A DNA stretch of 64,000 nucleotides from JADCGM01 sp943370355 (lineage in GTDB: Bacteria; Pseudomonadota; Alphaproteobacteria; Sphingomonadales; Sphingomonadaceae): the NCBI GenBank assembly GCA_943370355.1, contig CALRQP020000004.1, positions 62,001 to 126,000 on the forward strand. The letters run 5' to 3'. The position numbers were made by a program, and so were the translations under genes. Under the pieces are notes generated by a model that was given only the letters and a program-made list of their open reading frames with translations, searched no databases and was not told where the DNA came from. This document shows positions 9,017-18,675 of this stretch, one piece after another (positions within the stretch are counted from its first letter, which is position 1; each line of letters opens with the position of its first letter).

Positions 9017-9100
9017 ACGGGCAACAAATCCTATGTTGATTGCACCTGCGCGCCTGTGCGCTTGTGCGTCCGATCCCGACCTTCAGCCGGAGCAGCGACC

Positions 9101-10024
<924 letters not shown>

Positions 10025-10027
10025 GCC

Positions 10028-11104
10028 TTGGCGACTGCTCCGCTCTACCTGCGCCCGACGGCGTTCATCGACGCGCCGTTCGGGTTCGATGGTCAAGCCG
10101 CGCGTCTGGCGGGCGGGCTGACCTGGTTTTCGGCGATCGAAGTCGTGACCCGCGACGCGAAACAGCTGGTCCCCGTCGAGCGGCTCGATGCGTTTCGCAG
10201 CGCCCTACCGGACCCAACGCGGTTCGACCGTTCTTGGGCAAACCTGATCGCGCCGCGCGCACCGCTGGTGCTCGGCAGCCGCACGCACCGGTTCGACGCG
10301 CCGGGCGTGATGGGCATCCTCAACCTGACCCCGGACAGCTTCTCGGGCGGCGGCATCGGCGACCCCGAACAGGCGGCAGCGAAGGCGGTCGATATGGCGG
10401 CGGCAGGCGCAGCGATCATCGACATCGGCGCCGAATCGACGCGGCCGGGCGCGAAACCGGTCTGGGAGCAGGACGAAATCGCGCGCCTGACCCCCGTGCT
10501 GGAGCGGCTCAAGCCCGTCGACCTGCTGATCTCCGCCGATACGCGCAAGGCCTCGGTAATGCGCGCAGCGCTCGATGGCGGCGCGCGCATTGTCAACGAC
10601 GTGTCGGGCCTGATGTGGGACGACCGCGCCCTGCCGCTGATCGCCGAGGCAGGCTGTCCAGTCGTCATCATGCATCATCAGGGCGACCCGCAGACGATGC
10701 AGAAGAACCCGACCTACGCCAATGTGCTGCTCGATATTTTCGACTGGCTGGAGGCGCGCATCGAAGCGTGCGTCGCCGGTGGCATCGCTCGGGAGAAGAT
10801 CCTCGTCGATCCGGGCATCGGCTTCGGCAAGACGGTGCGCCACAATCTCGAACTGCTGAATGGCCTGTCGATGTTCCACGGCCTCGGCCGCCCGGTCCTG
10901 CTGGGGGCAAGCCGCAAGCGGTTCATCGGGGCGCTGGCGAAGGAGGAGCCCGTCGAACGCCGCCTGCCCGGCTCGCTTACCATCGCCACTGCGGCCCTGG
11001 CTCAGGGCGTGCAGCTGCTGCGTGTCCACGATGTCCCCGAAACGGTCCAGACGGTGCAGGTCTGGCGCGGTTTGCGCGACGCGGCGCTGACCCCTCCCGT
11101 TTAA
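10028..11104 (+). CDS. folP: Dihydropteroate synthase
   Basis: A 358-aa protein that condenses p-aminobenzoate with hydroxymethyl-dihydropterin pyrophosphate in folate synthesis. The TIM-barrel motifs are VMGILNLTPDSFSGGG near residue 95, IIDIGAESTRPGA, LISADTRKASV, ARIVNDVSGLMWD, ILVDPGIGFGKT and LLGASRKRFIGAL. The start is a TTG at 10028, 3 bp after the cysK stop. The protein is about 75-90 residues longer than a typical DHPS. The extra N-terminal segment (YLRPTAFIDAPFGFDG onwards) precedes the conserved barrel and has no recognisable motif, though it fits the frame and coding bias. Confidence 0.95.
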   Translation: MATAPLYLRPTAFIDAPFGFDGQAARLAGGLTWFSAIEVVTRDAKQLVPVERLDAFRSALPDPTRFDRSWANLIAPRAPLVLGSRTHRFDAPGVMGILNLTPDSFSGGGIGDPEQAAAKAVDMAAAGAAIIDIGAESTRPGAKPVWEQDEIARLTPVLERLKPVDLLISADTRKASVMRAALDGGARIVNDVSGLMWDDRALPLIAEAGCPVVIMHHQGDPQTMQKNPTYANVLLDIFDWLEARIEACVAGGIAREKILVDPGIGFGKTVRHNLELLNGLSMFHGLGRPVLLGASRKRFIGALAKEEPVERRLPGSLTIATAALAQGVQLLRVHDVPETVQTVQVWRGLRDAALTPPV

Positions 11105-11168
11105 TGGCTTCCCACGCGCCGCCGCTTTTGCCATGAACAGCCTGTAAAACCGTACCGAGGGAACCCCA

Positions 11169-11309
11169 ATGGCCGTAACGACCAATGGCACCGGCGCCGA
11201 TATGAAGCAGGCGACGGGGACTTACGAAAAATTCCTGACGCTGCTCAAAGTCCTGATCGGCGTTTCGATCTTCGCGCTGTTGATCCTCATCGTCATCTAC
11301 AACGTCTAG
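11169..11309 (+). CDS. aa3-type cytochrome c oxidase subunit IV-like peptide
   Basis: A 46-aa peptide that begins MAVTTNGTGADMKQATGTYE and ends in a single hydrophobic helix (LLKVLIGVSIFALLILIVIY, residues 25-44). The short polar head, the TYEKFL sequence and the one C-terminal membrane helix match the bacterial aa3 oxidase subunit IV family (CoxIV_2, PF07835). The gene is preceded by GAGGGAACCCC, an acceptable ribosome-binding site, and pntA starts 20 bp after its stop. In sphingomonads this small gene is regularly found just before pntA, though the physical partner oxidase genes are elsewhere. Confidence 0.8.
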   Translation: MAVTTNGTGADMKQATGTYEKFLTLLKVLIGVSIFALLILIVIYNV

Positions 11310-11329
11310 CAACGCAGAAGGCGGGGGCC

Positions 11330-12457
11330 ATGAAGATTGCGGTGCTGCGGGAAACCGCCGAAGGGGAGCGTCGCGTCGCCGCGTCGCCGGAGACGGTCAA
11401 GAAGTTCATCGGCCTCGGTGCCGAAGTCGCCGTGGAAGCGGGTGCCGGCGAACTTGCCAGCATTTCCGATAGCGCATTCGCCGACGCCGGAGCGTCGGTG
11501 GCGGATCGCAAAGCGACACTGAAAGATGCCGAGCTGGTCCTGACCGTTCAGGGCCCGGACGCAGCCGAACTGGCCGGTGCGAAATCCGGCGCTGGTCTGA
11601 TCGGCATCCTGTCGCCTTACACCAATCGCGCGCGCGTCGACGGCTATGCTGCGGCAGGACTTGCAGCGATGGCGATGGAGTTCGTCCCGCGCATCACCCG
11701 CGCCCAATCGATGGACGTGCTGTCGAGCCAGGCCAATCTCGCCGGCTACAAGGCCGTTCTCGACGCAGCGGCGGAATATGGCCGCGCCTTCCCGATGATG
11801 ATGACGGCAGCCGGTACGATCTCGGCGGCCCGCGTCTTCGTCATGGGCGTCGGTGTTGCCGGGCTTCAGGCAATCGCCACCGCGCGGCGTCTCGGCGCCG
11901 TGGTGTCAGCGACCGATGTGCGCGCGGCCGTGAAGGAACAGATCGAATCGCTCGGTGCCAAGGCGATCTTCGTCGAAGCCGTGAAGGGCATCGAGGGCGA
12001 GGGCGCCGGCGGCTATGCGACTGAAATGTCTGACGAATATAAGGCGGCGCAGGCTGAGCTGGTGTCGTCGCACATCGCCAAGCAGGACATCGTCATCACC
12101 ACGGCGCTGATTCCGGGCCGCCCCGCCCCGCGCCTGATCTCCGACGCGCAGATCGCCAGCATGCGCCCCGGCAGCGTCATCGTCGACCTCGCGGTCGAGA
12201 GCGGCGGCAATGTCGAAGGCGCAGTCGCCGGACAGGTGACCACCGTCCACGGCGTCCACATCGTCGGCCACCGCAACGTGCCCTCCCGCCTCGCCGCCGA
12301 CAGCAGCGCCCTTTACGCGCGCAACCTGTTCACCTTCGTCTCGACCTTCTGGGACAAGGAGGCGAAAGCGCCGGTCTGGCCCGCCGACGACGAGATCTTC
12401 AAAGGCGTGACGCTGACCGGTGGCGGCAAGGTCGTGCATCCGAATTTGCAGAGCTGA
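11330..12457 (+). CDS. pntA: NAD(P) transhydrogenase subunit alpha part 1
   Basis: A 375-aa soluble NAD(H)-binding domain I of the proton-translocating transhydrogenase. It opens MKIAVLRETAEGERRVAASPE, as in the alanine dehydrogenase/PNT N-terminal family. The nucleotide-binding Rossmann fold is around VFVMGVGVAGLQAIATARRLGAVVSATDVR near residues 165-195. Other family blocks are ITTALIPGRPAPRLI and MRPGSVIVDLAVESGGNVE. The split into PntAA plus PntAB is typical of alphaproteobacteria and differs from the fused E. coli alpha chain. pntAB follows after 10 bp with an AGGAG site. Confidence 0.96.
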   Translation: MKIAVLRETAEGERRVAASPETVKKFIGLGAEVAVEAGAGELASISDSAFADAGASVADRKATLKDAELVLTVQGPDAAELAGAKSGAGLIGILSPYTNRARVDGYAAAGLAAMAMEFVPRITRAQSMDVLSSQANLAGYKAVLDAAAEYGRAFPMMMTAAGTISAARVFVMGVGVAGLQAIATARRLGAVVSATDVRAAVKEQIESLGAKAIFVEAVKGIEGEGAGGYATEMSDEYKAAQAELVSSHIAKQDIVITTALIPGRPAPRLISDAQIASMRPGSVIVDLAVESGGNVEGAVAGQVTTVHGVHIVGHRNVPSRLAADSSALYARNLFTFVSTFWDKEAKAPVWPADDEIFKGVTLTGGGKVVHPNLQS

Positions 12458-12467
12458 GGAGCAGCCC

Positions 12468-12827
12468 ATGACCTTCATCTCAATCCTCTCGATCTTCGTC
12501 ATGGCCTGTTTCGTCGGCTATTATGTCGTCTGGTCGGTGACCCCTGCCCTGCACACGCCGCTGATGGCGGTGACCAATGCGATTTCGAGCGTGATCATCG
12601 TCGGTGCGCTTATTGCGGCCGCTGCGAGTGGCCCGGTGCATGTGACAACGGCTGACGCCAGCGCGGTCCGCGACACGCTCGGGGAGGTCGTCGCGCAAGG
12701 CGGCGTCGGCTCGGGCGTTTCGAAATGGTTGGGCCTCGTCGCGGTCGCGCTGGCGAGCGTCAATATCTTCGGCGGCTTCGCGGTCACGCACCGCATGCTG
12801 GCGATGTACAAGAAGAAGGAGCGGTAG
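12468..12827 (+). CDS. pntAB: NAD(P) transhydrogenase subunit alpha part 2
   Basis: A 119-aa membrane domain II segment of the transhydrogenase, which completes the alpha chain split in this lineage. Three or four hydrophobic helices are visible: MTFISILSIFVMACFVGYYVV, then TPLMAVTNAISSVIIVGALIAA, and a helix at WLGLVAVALASVNIFGGFAVTHRMLAMY near the end. TPALHTPLMAVTNAISS and GGFAVTHRML are conserved in the family and take part in the proton channel. The start at 12468 is supported by AGGAG 8-12 bp upstream. It lies 4 bp before pntB. Confidence 0.94.
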   Translation: MTFISILSIFVMACFVGYYVVWSVTPALHTPLMAVTNAISSVIIVGALIAAAASGPVHVTTADASAVRDTLGEVVAQGGVGSGVSKWLGLVAVALASVNIFGGFAVTHRMLAMYKKKER

Positions 12828-12831
12828 AGCC

Positions 12832-14250
12832 GTGGAGCATGCCGCATCTGATACGCCGGCCTGGGTGGCGATCGCCTATCTGATCTCCGGTGTCCTGTTC
12901 ATCCTCGCGCTGCGCGGCCTGTCCAGCCCCGCGACCAGCCAGCGCGGCAACCGCTTCGGCATGATCGGCATGGCGATTGCCGTGGCGACAACGCTCGCGA
13001 CGCATGGCCTGTCCGCCTCGGTCGAGATCGCTATTGCGATCCTGATCGGCGGCGGGATCGGCTTCGTGATCGCCCGCCGCATCGCGATGACCGCGATGCC
13101 GCAGCTTGTCGCTGCCTTCCACTCGTTGGTCGGTCTCGCGGCAGTACTCGTTGGTGCCGCCGCATATTTGAACCCTGTTGCCTTCGGCATCGCGGATGCG
13201 GCCGGCATCATCCATCAGGGCAGCCGGGTCGAAATGGGCCTTGGCGTCGCCATCGGCGCGATCACCTTCTCAGGGTCGGTGATCGCCTTCCTGAAGCTCA
13301 ACGGCAACATGTCGGGCGCGCCGATCCTTCTGCCGGCCCGGCACGTGATCAATCTGGCTGTACTCGCCGGCATTCTTGGCCTGATCGCCTTCTTCGTGAC
13401 GGATCAGTCGCCGTGGATCTTCTGGACCGTGACCACCCTCTCCTTCGCCATCGGCTTCCTGCTTATCATCCCGATCGGCGGCGCGGACATGCCGGTCGTC
13501 GTGTCGATGCTCAACAGCTATTCGGGTTGGGCCGCAGCGGCGATGGGCTTCACGCTGCAAAACAGCGCGATGATCATCACCGGCGCGCTGGTCGGCTCGT
13601 CGGGCGCGATCCTGAGCTACATCATGTGCAAGGCGATGAACCGCAGCTTCATCAGCGTCATCGCGGGCGGCTTCGGGGCCGAAGCGGCAGCAGGCGGCGC
13701 GGCGGCGGCAATCGACCGCCCCTACAAGCGTGGCTCGGCCGAGGACGCCGCCTTCGTCATGCAGAATGCCTCGAAGGTCATTATCGTCCCCGGCTACGGC
13801 ATGGCAGTCGCACAGGCGCAGCATGTGCTGCGCGAGATGGCCGACTTGCTCAAGACGCAGGGCGTCGAAGTCAAATATGCGATCCACCCCGTCGCGGGCC
13901 GCATGCCGGGCCACATGAACGTGCTGCTCGCCGAGGCGAATGTGCCCTATGACGAGGTGTTCGAACTCGAGGACATCAACAGTGATTTCGGCCAAGCCGA
14001 CGTCGCCTTCGTGATTGGCGCGAACGACGTCACGAACCCGGCGGCGAAGACCGACAAAACCTCGCCGATCTACGGCATGCCCATTCTCGACGTGGAGAAG
14101 GCAGCGACCGTGCTGTTCGTGAAACGCTCGATGGGCGGCGCGGGCTATGCGGGCGTCGACAATGAAGTCTTCTACCGTGACAACACGATGATGCTGCTCG
14201 CCGACGCGAAGAAGATGGTCGAAAGCATCGTCAAGGCGCTGGCGCATTAG
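12832..14250 (+). CDS. pntB: NAD(P) transhydrogenase subunit beta
   Basis: A 472-aa membrane protein with about nine N-terminal helices (residues 10-270) followed by the soluble NADP(H)-binding domain III. Domain III shows VIIVPGYGMAVAQAQHVLREMADLL, VKYAIHPVAGRMPGHMNVLLAEA and DVAFVIGANDVTNPAAKTD, all diagnostic. It starts with GTG at 12832. With PntA and PntAB it couples proton entry to NADPH formation, supplying NADPH for biosynthesis and redox defence. A GC-rich hairpin follows directly after the stop. Confidence 0.97.
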   Translation: MEHAASDTPAWVAIAYLISGVLFILALRGLSSPATSQRGNRFGMIGMAIAVATTLATHGLSASVEIAIAILIGGGIGFVIARRIAMTAMPQLVAAFHSLVGLAAVLVGAAAYLNPVAFGIADAAGIIHQGSRVEMGLGVAIGAITFSGSVIAFLKLNGNMSGAPILLPARHVINLAVLAGILGLIAFFVTDQSPWIFWTVTTLSFAIGFLLIIPIGGADMPVVVSMLNSYSGWAAAAMGFTLQNSAMIITGALVGSSGAILSYIMCKAMNRSFISVIAGGFGAEAAAGGAAAAIDRPYKRGSAEDAAFVMQNASKVIIVPGYGMAVAQAQHVLREMADLLKTQGVEVKYAIHPVAGRMPGHMNVLLAEANVPYDEVFELEDINSDFGQADVAFVIGANDVTNPAAKTDKTSPIYGMPILDVEKAATVLFVKRSMGGAGYAGVDNEVFYRDNTMMLLADAKKMVESIVKALAH

Positions 14251-14275
14251 GCGTTTCCCCGCAGGCGGGAAACGC
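14251..14275 (+). terminator. Hairpin after pntB
   Basis: Perfect 9-bp arms GCGTTTCCC (14251-14259) and GGGAAACGC (14267-14275) with a 7-base loop sit immediately after the pntB stop. No T-run follows. A role as terminator or 3'-end stabiliser of the pnt mRNA is inference from position. Confidence 0.4.
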
Positions 14276-14321
14276 TATGGCGTGGCGCGCGTTGTACCCG
14301 AAACGGACAGGGAGTCGGGAC

Positions 14322-14828
14322 ATGCGGTGGGTTGGATTATTGGCTGGATTGGCGCTGACGGGCTGCGCGGGTAGCGGGTTGATCCCGCGCAATGCCGCAA
14401 CCGCCGAGCTTATGGACGCGCAGCACATGCGGCACGGCAATGTGACCGTCCGCCCGAACGGTGGATCGCTGCGGCTGCATGCCGAGGTGCGCGGCGTCGC
14501 GCCGGGCAGTTACGGCATCCACATCCACCAGGCAGGCTCCTGCCTTGGCCCCGATTTCAAGACGGCTGGCGGTCATTGGAACCCCGGCGGCAAACAGCAT
14601 GGCCGCGACAACCCGATGGGTGCTCATATGGGCGACCTGCCCAATGTCGGCGTCGGCGCGGATGGTCGCGGCGTGCTTGATGCCACCGTCCCCGGCAACT
14701 TGGCCGAACTCATTGATGCCGATGGTGCCTCGGTGGTGCTCCACGCAGCCGCTGACGACTATCGTACCGATCCGAGCGGCAATTCCGGCGCGCGTGTCGC
14801 GTGCGGCGTGCTGTTACGCTTGCCGTGA
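14322..14828 (+). CDS. sodC: Cu/Zn superoxide dismutase-like lipoprotein
   Basis: A 168-aa envelope lipoprotein. MRWVGLLAGLALTGCAGSG is a lipoprotein signal with lipobox LTGC, so the Cys near residue 15 would be acylated. The mature domain holds SodC metal-site blocks: GIHIHQAGSC (two copper His), AGGHWNPGGKQHG (bridging and zinc His), GAHMGDLPNVGV and ASVVLHAAADDYRTDPSGNSGARVACGVL, with two Cys for the intramolecular disulfide. It would dismutate periplasmic superoxide. The start at 14322 has GGGAG about 9 bp upstream. The gene stands alone after pntB. Confidence 0.92.
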   Translation: MRWVGLLAGLALTGCAGSGLIPRNAATAELMDAQHMRHGNVTVRPNGGSLRLHAEVRGVAPGSYGIHIHQAGSCLGPDFKTAGGHWNPGGKQHGRDNPMGAHMGDLPNVGVGADGRGVLDATVPGNLAELIDADGASVVLHAAADDYRTDPSGNSGARVACGVLLRLP

Positions 14829-14855
14829 CGCAGTGACGCTGCCACAGCGCGGGGC

Positions 14856-15740
14856 ATGACGAGCCCCGCCGACGCCATTGCCGCCGCGCCCTACGGCAAG
14901 GTCGAACGCCTTAGTCCGCTGGTGCGCCGGGTGCTGGCGCGCAATCCGAGTGCGTTCACCTATACGGGAACCGGGACCTATATCGTCGGCAATGGCACCG
15001 TCGCCGTGATCGATCCCGGCCCCGACGATCCCGACCATATCGCAGCGCTGATCGATGCGGTGGCCGGAGAGACGGTCAGCCACATCGTTGTCACCCACAC
15101 CCACAAGGATCATTCCCCGGCCGCCCGACCGTTCGCTGCCGCGACGGGTGCGCCGGTCACAGGCTGCGCGCCGATCCCGATGGTTGATGACAGCGGCCCG
15201 AAGGTTGAGGCAGGCTTCGATCAAACCTACCATCCAGATCGGGTGCTCAGCGACGGCGAGTGTGTCTCGGGGCCCGACTGGACGCTGGAGGCCGTCTTCA
15301 CCCCCGGTCACACCTCCAACCATCTCTGCTTTGCTCTACCCCAGGAGAAGGCACTGTTCAGCGGCGACCATGTCATGGGCTGGTCGACGACCGTTGTTGC
15401 ACCGCCCGATGGCGACATGGCCGCCTATATAACCTCGCTGACGCTTCTGCTCGATCGCGACGAGACGATCTATTATCCGACCCACGGCGACCCCGTCACC
15501 AACCCGCCGCGCTTCGTGCGCGGGCTGATCGGACACCGCAAGCAGCGCGAGGGCCAGATCCTGCGCCAGCTCACCGACGGGCCGAAGCCGATCCCCGCGA
15601 TGGTCGCGGTCATGTACGCCGGCGTCGCGCCGGGCCTGCATCCCGCCGCCGGGCGCTCGGTGCTCGCGCATCTGATTGACATGGAAGCGCGCGGGCTGGT
15701 GTCGCGCGAAGGCCATGACCAGTGGCGTTTGGCCGCCTGA
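14856..15740 (+). CDS. MBL-fold metallo-hydrolase (LACTB2-like)
   Basis: A 294-aa protein with the metallo-beta-lactamase fold. The metal-site motif is VVTHTHKDHSPAARPF near residue 75, with later ligands in VFTPGHTSNHLCF, LFSGDHVMGW and YPTHGDPV. A C-terminal winged-helix-like segment (PKPIPAMVAVMYAGV, SVLAHLIDMEARGLVSREG) matches the LACTB2/BLACT_WH group. Family members are endoribonucleases or hydrolases of unknown substrate. It follows sodC by 27 bp and precedes nadA by 34 bp on the same strand. Confidence 0.9.
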   Translation: MTSPADAIAAAPYGKVERLSPLVRRVLARNPSAFTYTGTGTYIVGNGTVAVIDPGPDDPDHIAALIDAVAGETVSHIVVTHTHKDHSPAARPFAAATGAPVTGCAPIPMVDDSGPKVEAGFDQTYHPDRVLSDGECVSGPDWTLEAVFTPGHTSNHLCFALPQEKALFSGDHVMGWSTTVVAPPDGDMAAYITSLTLLLDRDETIYYPTHGDPVTNPPRFVRGLIGHRKQREGQILRQLTDGPKPIPAMVAVMYAGVAPGLHPAAGRSVLAHLIDMEARGLVSREGHDQWRLAA

Positions 15741-15774
15741 CCCCCTATCTGACGACCAAAGCAACGAGGTGATC

Positions 15775-16797
15775 ATGGACGCACGGTTGAACATGCTGGG
15801 CGGGCGCGGCGACAGCCTTGCGGGGCTCGACCTGCGCGCCGAGATCGACCGGCTGCGCAAGGAGCGCAACGCCGTCATCCTCGCGCATTATTACCAGGAG
15901 CCCGCCCTGCAGGACATCGCCGACTTTGTCGGCGACAGCCTCGATCTCAGCCGCAAGGCGGCTGCGACCGACGCCGACGTCATCGCCTTCTGCGGCGTGC
16001 GTTTCATGGCCGAAGTCGCGAAAATCCTGTCGCCGCAGAAGACCGTGGTGCTGCCCGACCTCAAGGCCGGCTGCAGCCTCGAGGACAGCTGTCCGCCCGA
16101 GGAGTTCGCAGCCTTCCGCGCGGCCCACCCCGACCATATCGCGCTGACCTACATCAACTGCTCGGCAGCCGTGAAAGCGCACAGCGACATTATCGTCACG
16201 TCCTCCTCGGCCGAGAAGATCATCTCGCAGCTACCGCGTGACCAGAAGATCCTGTTCGCGCCCGACCGCCATCTCGGCGCCTATCTGTCGCGCAAGACGG
16301 GGCGTGACATGCTGCTCTGGCAGGGCAGCTGCATCGTCCATGAGGCGTTCAGCGAGAAGGAGCTCATCAAGCTCATGGCGCAGCATCCGGGCGCGCCCGT
16401 GGCGGCGCACCCTGAATGCCCGGCGCATATCCTCGACCATGCCGATTATGTCGGTTCGACGAGCGGCATCCTCGCCTGGGTACTCGCCTCGCCCTCCGAC
16501 ACCATCATCGTCGCGACCGAGCCGCGCATCATCCACCAGATGGAGCAGGCCGCGCCGCACAAGAATTTCATCGGCGCGCCGGGGGCGGATGGCAACTGCA
16601 ACTGCAACATCTGCCCCTATATGGCGCTCAATACGATGCAGAAGCTCTATCTCGCGCTGCGTGACTTGACGCCCGAAATCGTCGTGCCGGAGGACATCCG
16701 CATCGCCGCCAAGCGCCCGCTCGACCGAATGCTCGAAATGGCGAGCGCTACGGTCGGACAGGGCGATGTTTCAAACGTGCGGATCAGCGGCGACTAG
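15775..16797 (+). CDS. nadA: Quinolinate synthase
   Basis: A 340-aa [4Fe-4S] enzyme that condenses iminoaspartate with dihydroxyacetone phosphate to quinolinate in NAD synthesis. AVILAHYYQEPALQDIADFVGDS is the family signature. Cluster cysteines are in DLKAGCSLEDSCPPEEF, LLWQGSCIVHEAF and ADGNCNCNICPYMALNT. The start at 15775 (MDARLNMLGGRGDS) follows CGAGGTG. The stop overlaps the convergent peroxiredoxin stop by 4 bp. No nadB or nadC is adjacent in this window. Confidence 0.96.
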   Translation: MDARLNMLGGRGDSLAGLDLRAEIDRLRKERNAVILAHYYQEPALQDIADFVGDSLDLSRKAAATDADVIAFCGVRFMAEVAKILSPQKTVVLPDLKAGCSLEDSCPPEEFAAFRAAHPDHIALTYINCSAAVKAHSDIIVTSSSAEKIISQLPRDQKILFAPDRHLGAYLSRKTGRDMLLWQGSCIVHEAFSEKELIKLMAQHPGAPVAAHPECPAHILDHADYVGSTSGILAWVLASPSDTIIVATEPRIIHQMEQAAPHKNFIGAPGADGNCNCNICPYMALNTMQKLYLALRDLTPEIVVPEDIRIAAKRPLDRMLEMASATVGQGDVSNVRISGD

Positions 16798-17330
16798 GCA
16801 GGATTGGCTTTTAGCCACGCCAGCACATTGTCGGGCGCGCTGACGCCATAGGGGTCGTCATCGTCGCCGGTGTCGTTGATTCCCGGCTCTTCGAACCAGG
16901 CGACGATCTTGCCGTCGTCGACGACCATCGCATAGCGCCACGACCGCAGGCCGAAGCCGAGATGCGACTTGTCGATGAGCATGCCCATGCGACGTGTGAA
17001 GTCGCCCGAGCCATCGGGGATCAGCTTTACCTTTTTGAGCCCGAGCTTCTGCCCCCATTGGTACATGACGAAGGCGTCGTTGACCGAGAGACAGTAAACC
17101 TCTGCGGCCCCGGCACTTCGCAGGTCGTCATAATGGAGTTCGAACGCCGGGCATTGCTCGGTCGTGCAGGTCGGCGTGAACGCACCCGGCAGGGCAAACA
17201 CCACAACGCGCTTGCCCTTGAAATAGTCGGCTGAGTGGCGGTCCTGCCAGCGGAACGGATTGTCGCCGCCGATTCTCTCGTCGCGCACGCGGGTCTTGAA
17301 GGTGACGTCGGGAACATTGCGGCCGAGCAT
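16794..17330 (-). CDS. Peroxiredoxin (Prx5/AhpE-type)
   Basis: A 178-aa thiol peroxidase. The active-site block FALPGAFTPTCTTEQCPAF gives the peroxidatic Cys55 and a nearby Cys60. The downstream GDFTRRMGMLIDKSHLGFGLRSWRYAMVVDDGKI is characteristic of the Prx5 group that reduces alkyl hydroperoxides and peroxynitrite. It begins MLGRNVPDVTFKTRVRD. It is divergent from the methyltransferase gene to its right by 96 bp and convergent with nadA by a 4-bp overlap. Confidence 0.93.
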   Translation of the reverse strand: MLGRNVPDVTFKTRVRDERIGGDNPFRWQDRHSADYFKGKRVVVFALPGAFTPTCTTEQCPAFELHYDDLRSAGAAEVYCLSVNDAFVMYQWGQKLGLKKVKLIPDGSGDFTRRMGMLIDKSHLGFGLRSWRYAMVVDDGKIVAWFEEPGINDTGDDDDPYGVSAPDNVLAWLKANPA

Positions 17331-17426
17331 GATCTGATCCTGTCTGGTGTGGAGCCTGAACGCGGCGGGATGGTGAATGATCCGGTCCCTCTCGACAAGC
17401 GGTCAGCAAGATCACAGCTTGGAGAC

Positions 17427-18101
17427 ATGAGCAGCAGTATCCGCGACTATTATGCGACTCCGGATGGCGAGCGTGTGGCGCGATTGCTCGCCCGGCTAGC
17501 AGCACCCGCCGTGCGTCGCGGCGCAACCGCACGGCTCCTCGCTGTCGGACATGCTGGGCCGCTGCTCACAGGTCTGGATCCGCAGCAGTTCGAACGCATC
17601 GCGTTGGTCACGCAGCGCGAGGGACAGCCCTTCCCGCCCGATGCGCTCAACTTCGCAGTCGAGGCACAACCCGAGGCCCTCCCCTTTGCCGAAAGCATGT
17701 TCGATCAGGCGCTGCTGGTCCATGCACTGGAGTTCGCAGAGCGGCCCCGGGCGATGTTGCGCGAGTTGTGGCGCGTGCTCGCACCTGCCAGCGAGCTGAT
17801 CCTGATCGTTCCGAACCGGGCCGGGGTTTGGACGCATTTCGAGGCGACACCATTCGGCCAGGGCCGGCCTTGGGGACGCAATGAGCTGATGCGGCTGCTT
17901 GCGGAGGCGATGTTCGAGCCGCTGTCTTGGGCGTCGGCAATGGTGGCCCCGCCCGTCAAAGGTCTGCGCTGGCTCGATCGGCCGCTCACCTGGGCGGTGC
18001 CACGTATTGGCGGCGTCCATCTCGTGCTTGCCCGCAAGACCGACGGTCTGGCACCGATCGCGACGGGCGGGAAGCGCGCTATCCGCCTCGCCGAAGCATG
18101 A
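17427..18101 (+). CDS. Class I SAM-dependent methyltransferase, divergent
   Basis: A 224-aa protein starting MSSSIRDYYATPDGERVARLL. It has a degenerate motif I (ATARLLAVGHAGPLL) and a clear motif III region (FAESMFDQALLVHALEFAERPRAMLRELWRVLAPASELILIVPN), so it is a Methyltransf_11-type domain with a weak SAM-binding glycine loop. I chose 17427 because the upstream in-frame extension overlaps the peroxiredoxin gene. A GGAG lies 2-6 bp before the ATG. The last 23 bp overlap the convergent metW. The substrate is unknown. Confidence 0.82.
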   Translation: MSSSIRDYYATPDGERVARLLARLAAPAVRRGATARLLAVGHAGPLLTGLDPQQFERIALVTQREGQPFPPDALNFAVEAQPEALPFAESMFDQALLVHALEFAERPRAMLRELWRVLAPASELILIVPNRAGVWTHFEATPFGQGRPWGRNELMRLLAEAMFEPLSWASAMVAPPVKGLRWLDRPLTWAVPRIGGVHLVLARKTDGLAPIATGGKRAIRLAEA

Positions 18102-18675
18102 AGATCGCATTTTCGGCGAGGAGATTGGCCAGCCGCGGCGCGACAGGGCGCGCCCGGGACAGGAAGCGCTCGCATTCGATGCCATAGCCTCTGGCTGCCA
18201 CCAAGGCGCGGAAATCATCGATTGTGCAGAAATGGATGTTTGCCGTCTCATACCATTCGACGGGCAAGGCGGGCGTCATCGGCATGCGCCCGCCAGCGGC
18301 CAGCGCCAGCCGCGCGCGCCAATGGGCGAAATTGGGAAAGGACACGATGGCGCTTCGCGCGATGCGCAACAATTCGTCCAGCACCTGGTCGGGACGGCGC
18401 GTTGCCTGCAACGTCTGGCTGAGAATCGCCACATCGAAGGCGTCGGCAGGGTAGCCGCCGAGATCCGTGTCGGCGTCACCCTGAATCACCGGCAAGCCGC
18501 GTGCCACTGCCGCCGCAACGCCGTCGCGCGACAATTCGATGCCGCGCGCGTCCACGCCCTTGCCGTCACGCAGTGCCGCAATCAGTGCGCCGTCTCCACA
18601 ACCGATATCGAGCACGCGGCTGCCCTGCGGCACCATCGCCGCGACGGCAGCAAGATCGGGACGCAACGATTTCAC
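18079..18675 (-). CDS. metW: Methionine biosynthesis protein MetW
   Basis: A 198-aa methyltransferase-fold protein that acts together with MetX in the homoserine acylation step. It begins (GTG) VKSLRPDLAAVAAMVPQGSRVLDIGCGDGAL and contains GIELSRDGVAAAVARGLPVIQGDADTDLGGYPADAFDVAILSQTLQ, IVSFPNFAHW and FCTIDDFRALV, all typical of MetW. The GTG at 18675 overlaps the stop of the GNAT gene by 4 bp (GTGA), and the resulting length is the normal one. A longer in-frame start is excluded because it would only read through the GNAT gene. Confidence 0.93.
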   Translation of the reverse strand: MKSLRPDLAAVAAMVPQGSRVLDIGCGDGALIAALRDGKGVDARGIELSRDGVAAAVARGLPVIQGDADTDLGGYPADAFDVAILSQTLQATRRPDQVLDELLRIARSAIVSFPNFAHWRARLALAAGGRMPMTPALPVEWYETANIHFCTIDDFRALVAARGYGIECERFLSRARPVAPRLANLLAENAIFMLRRGG

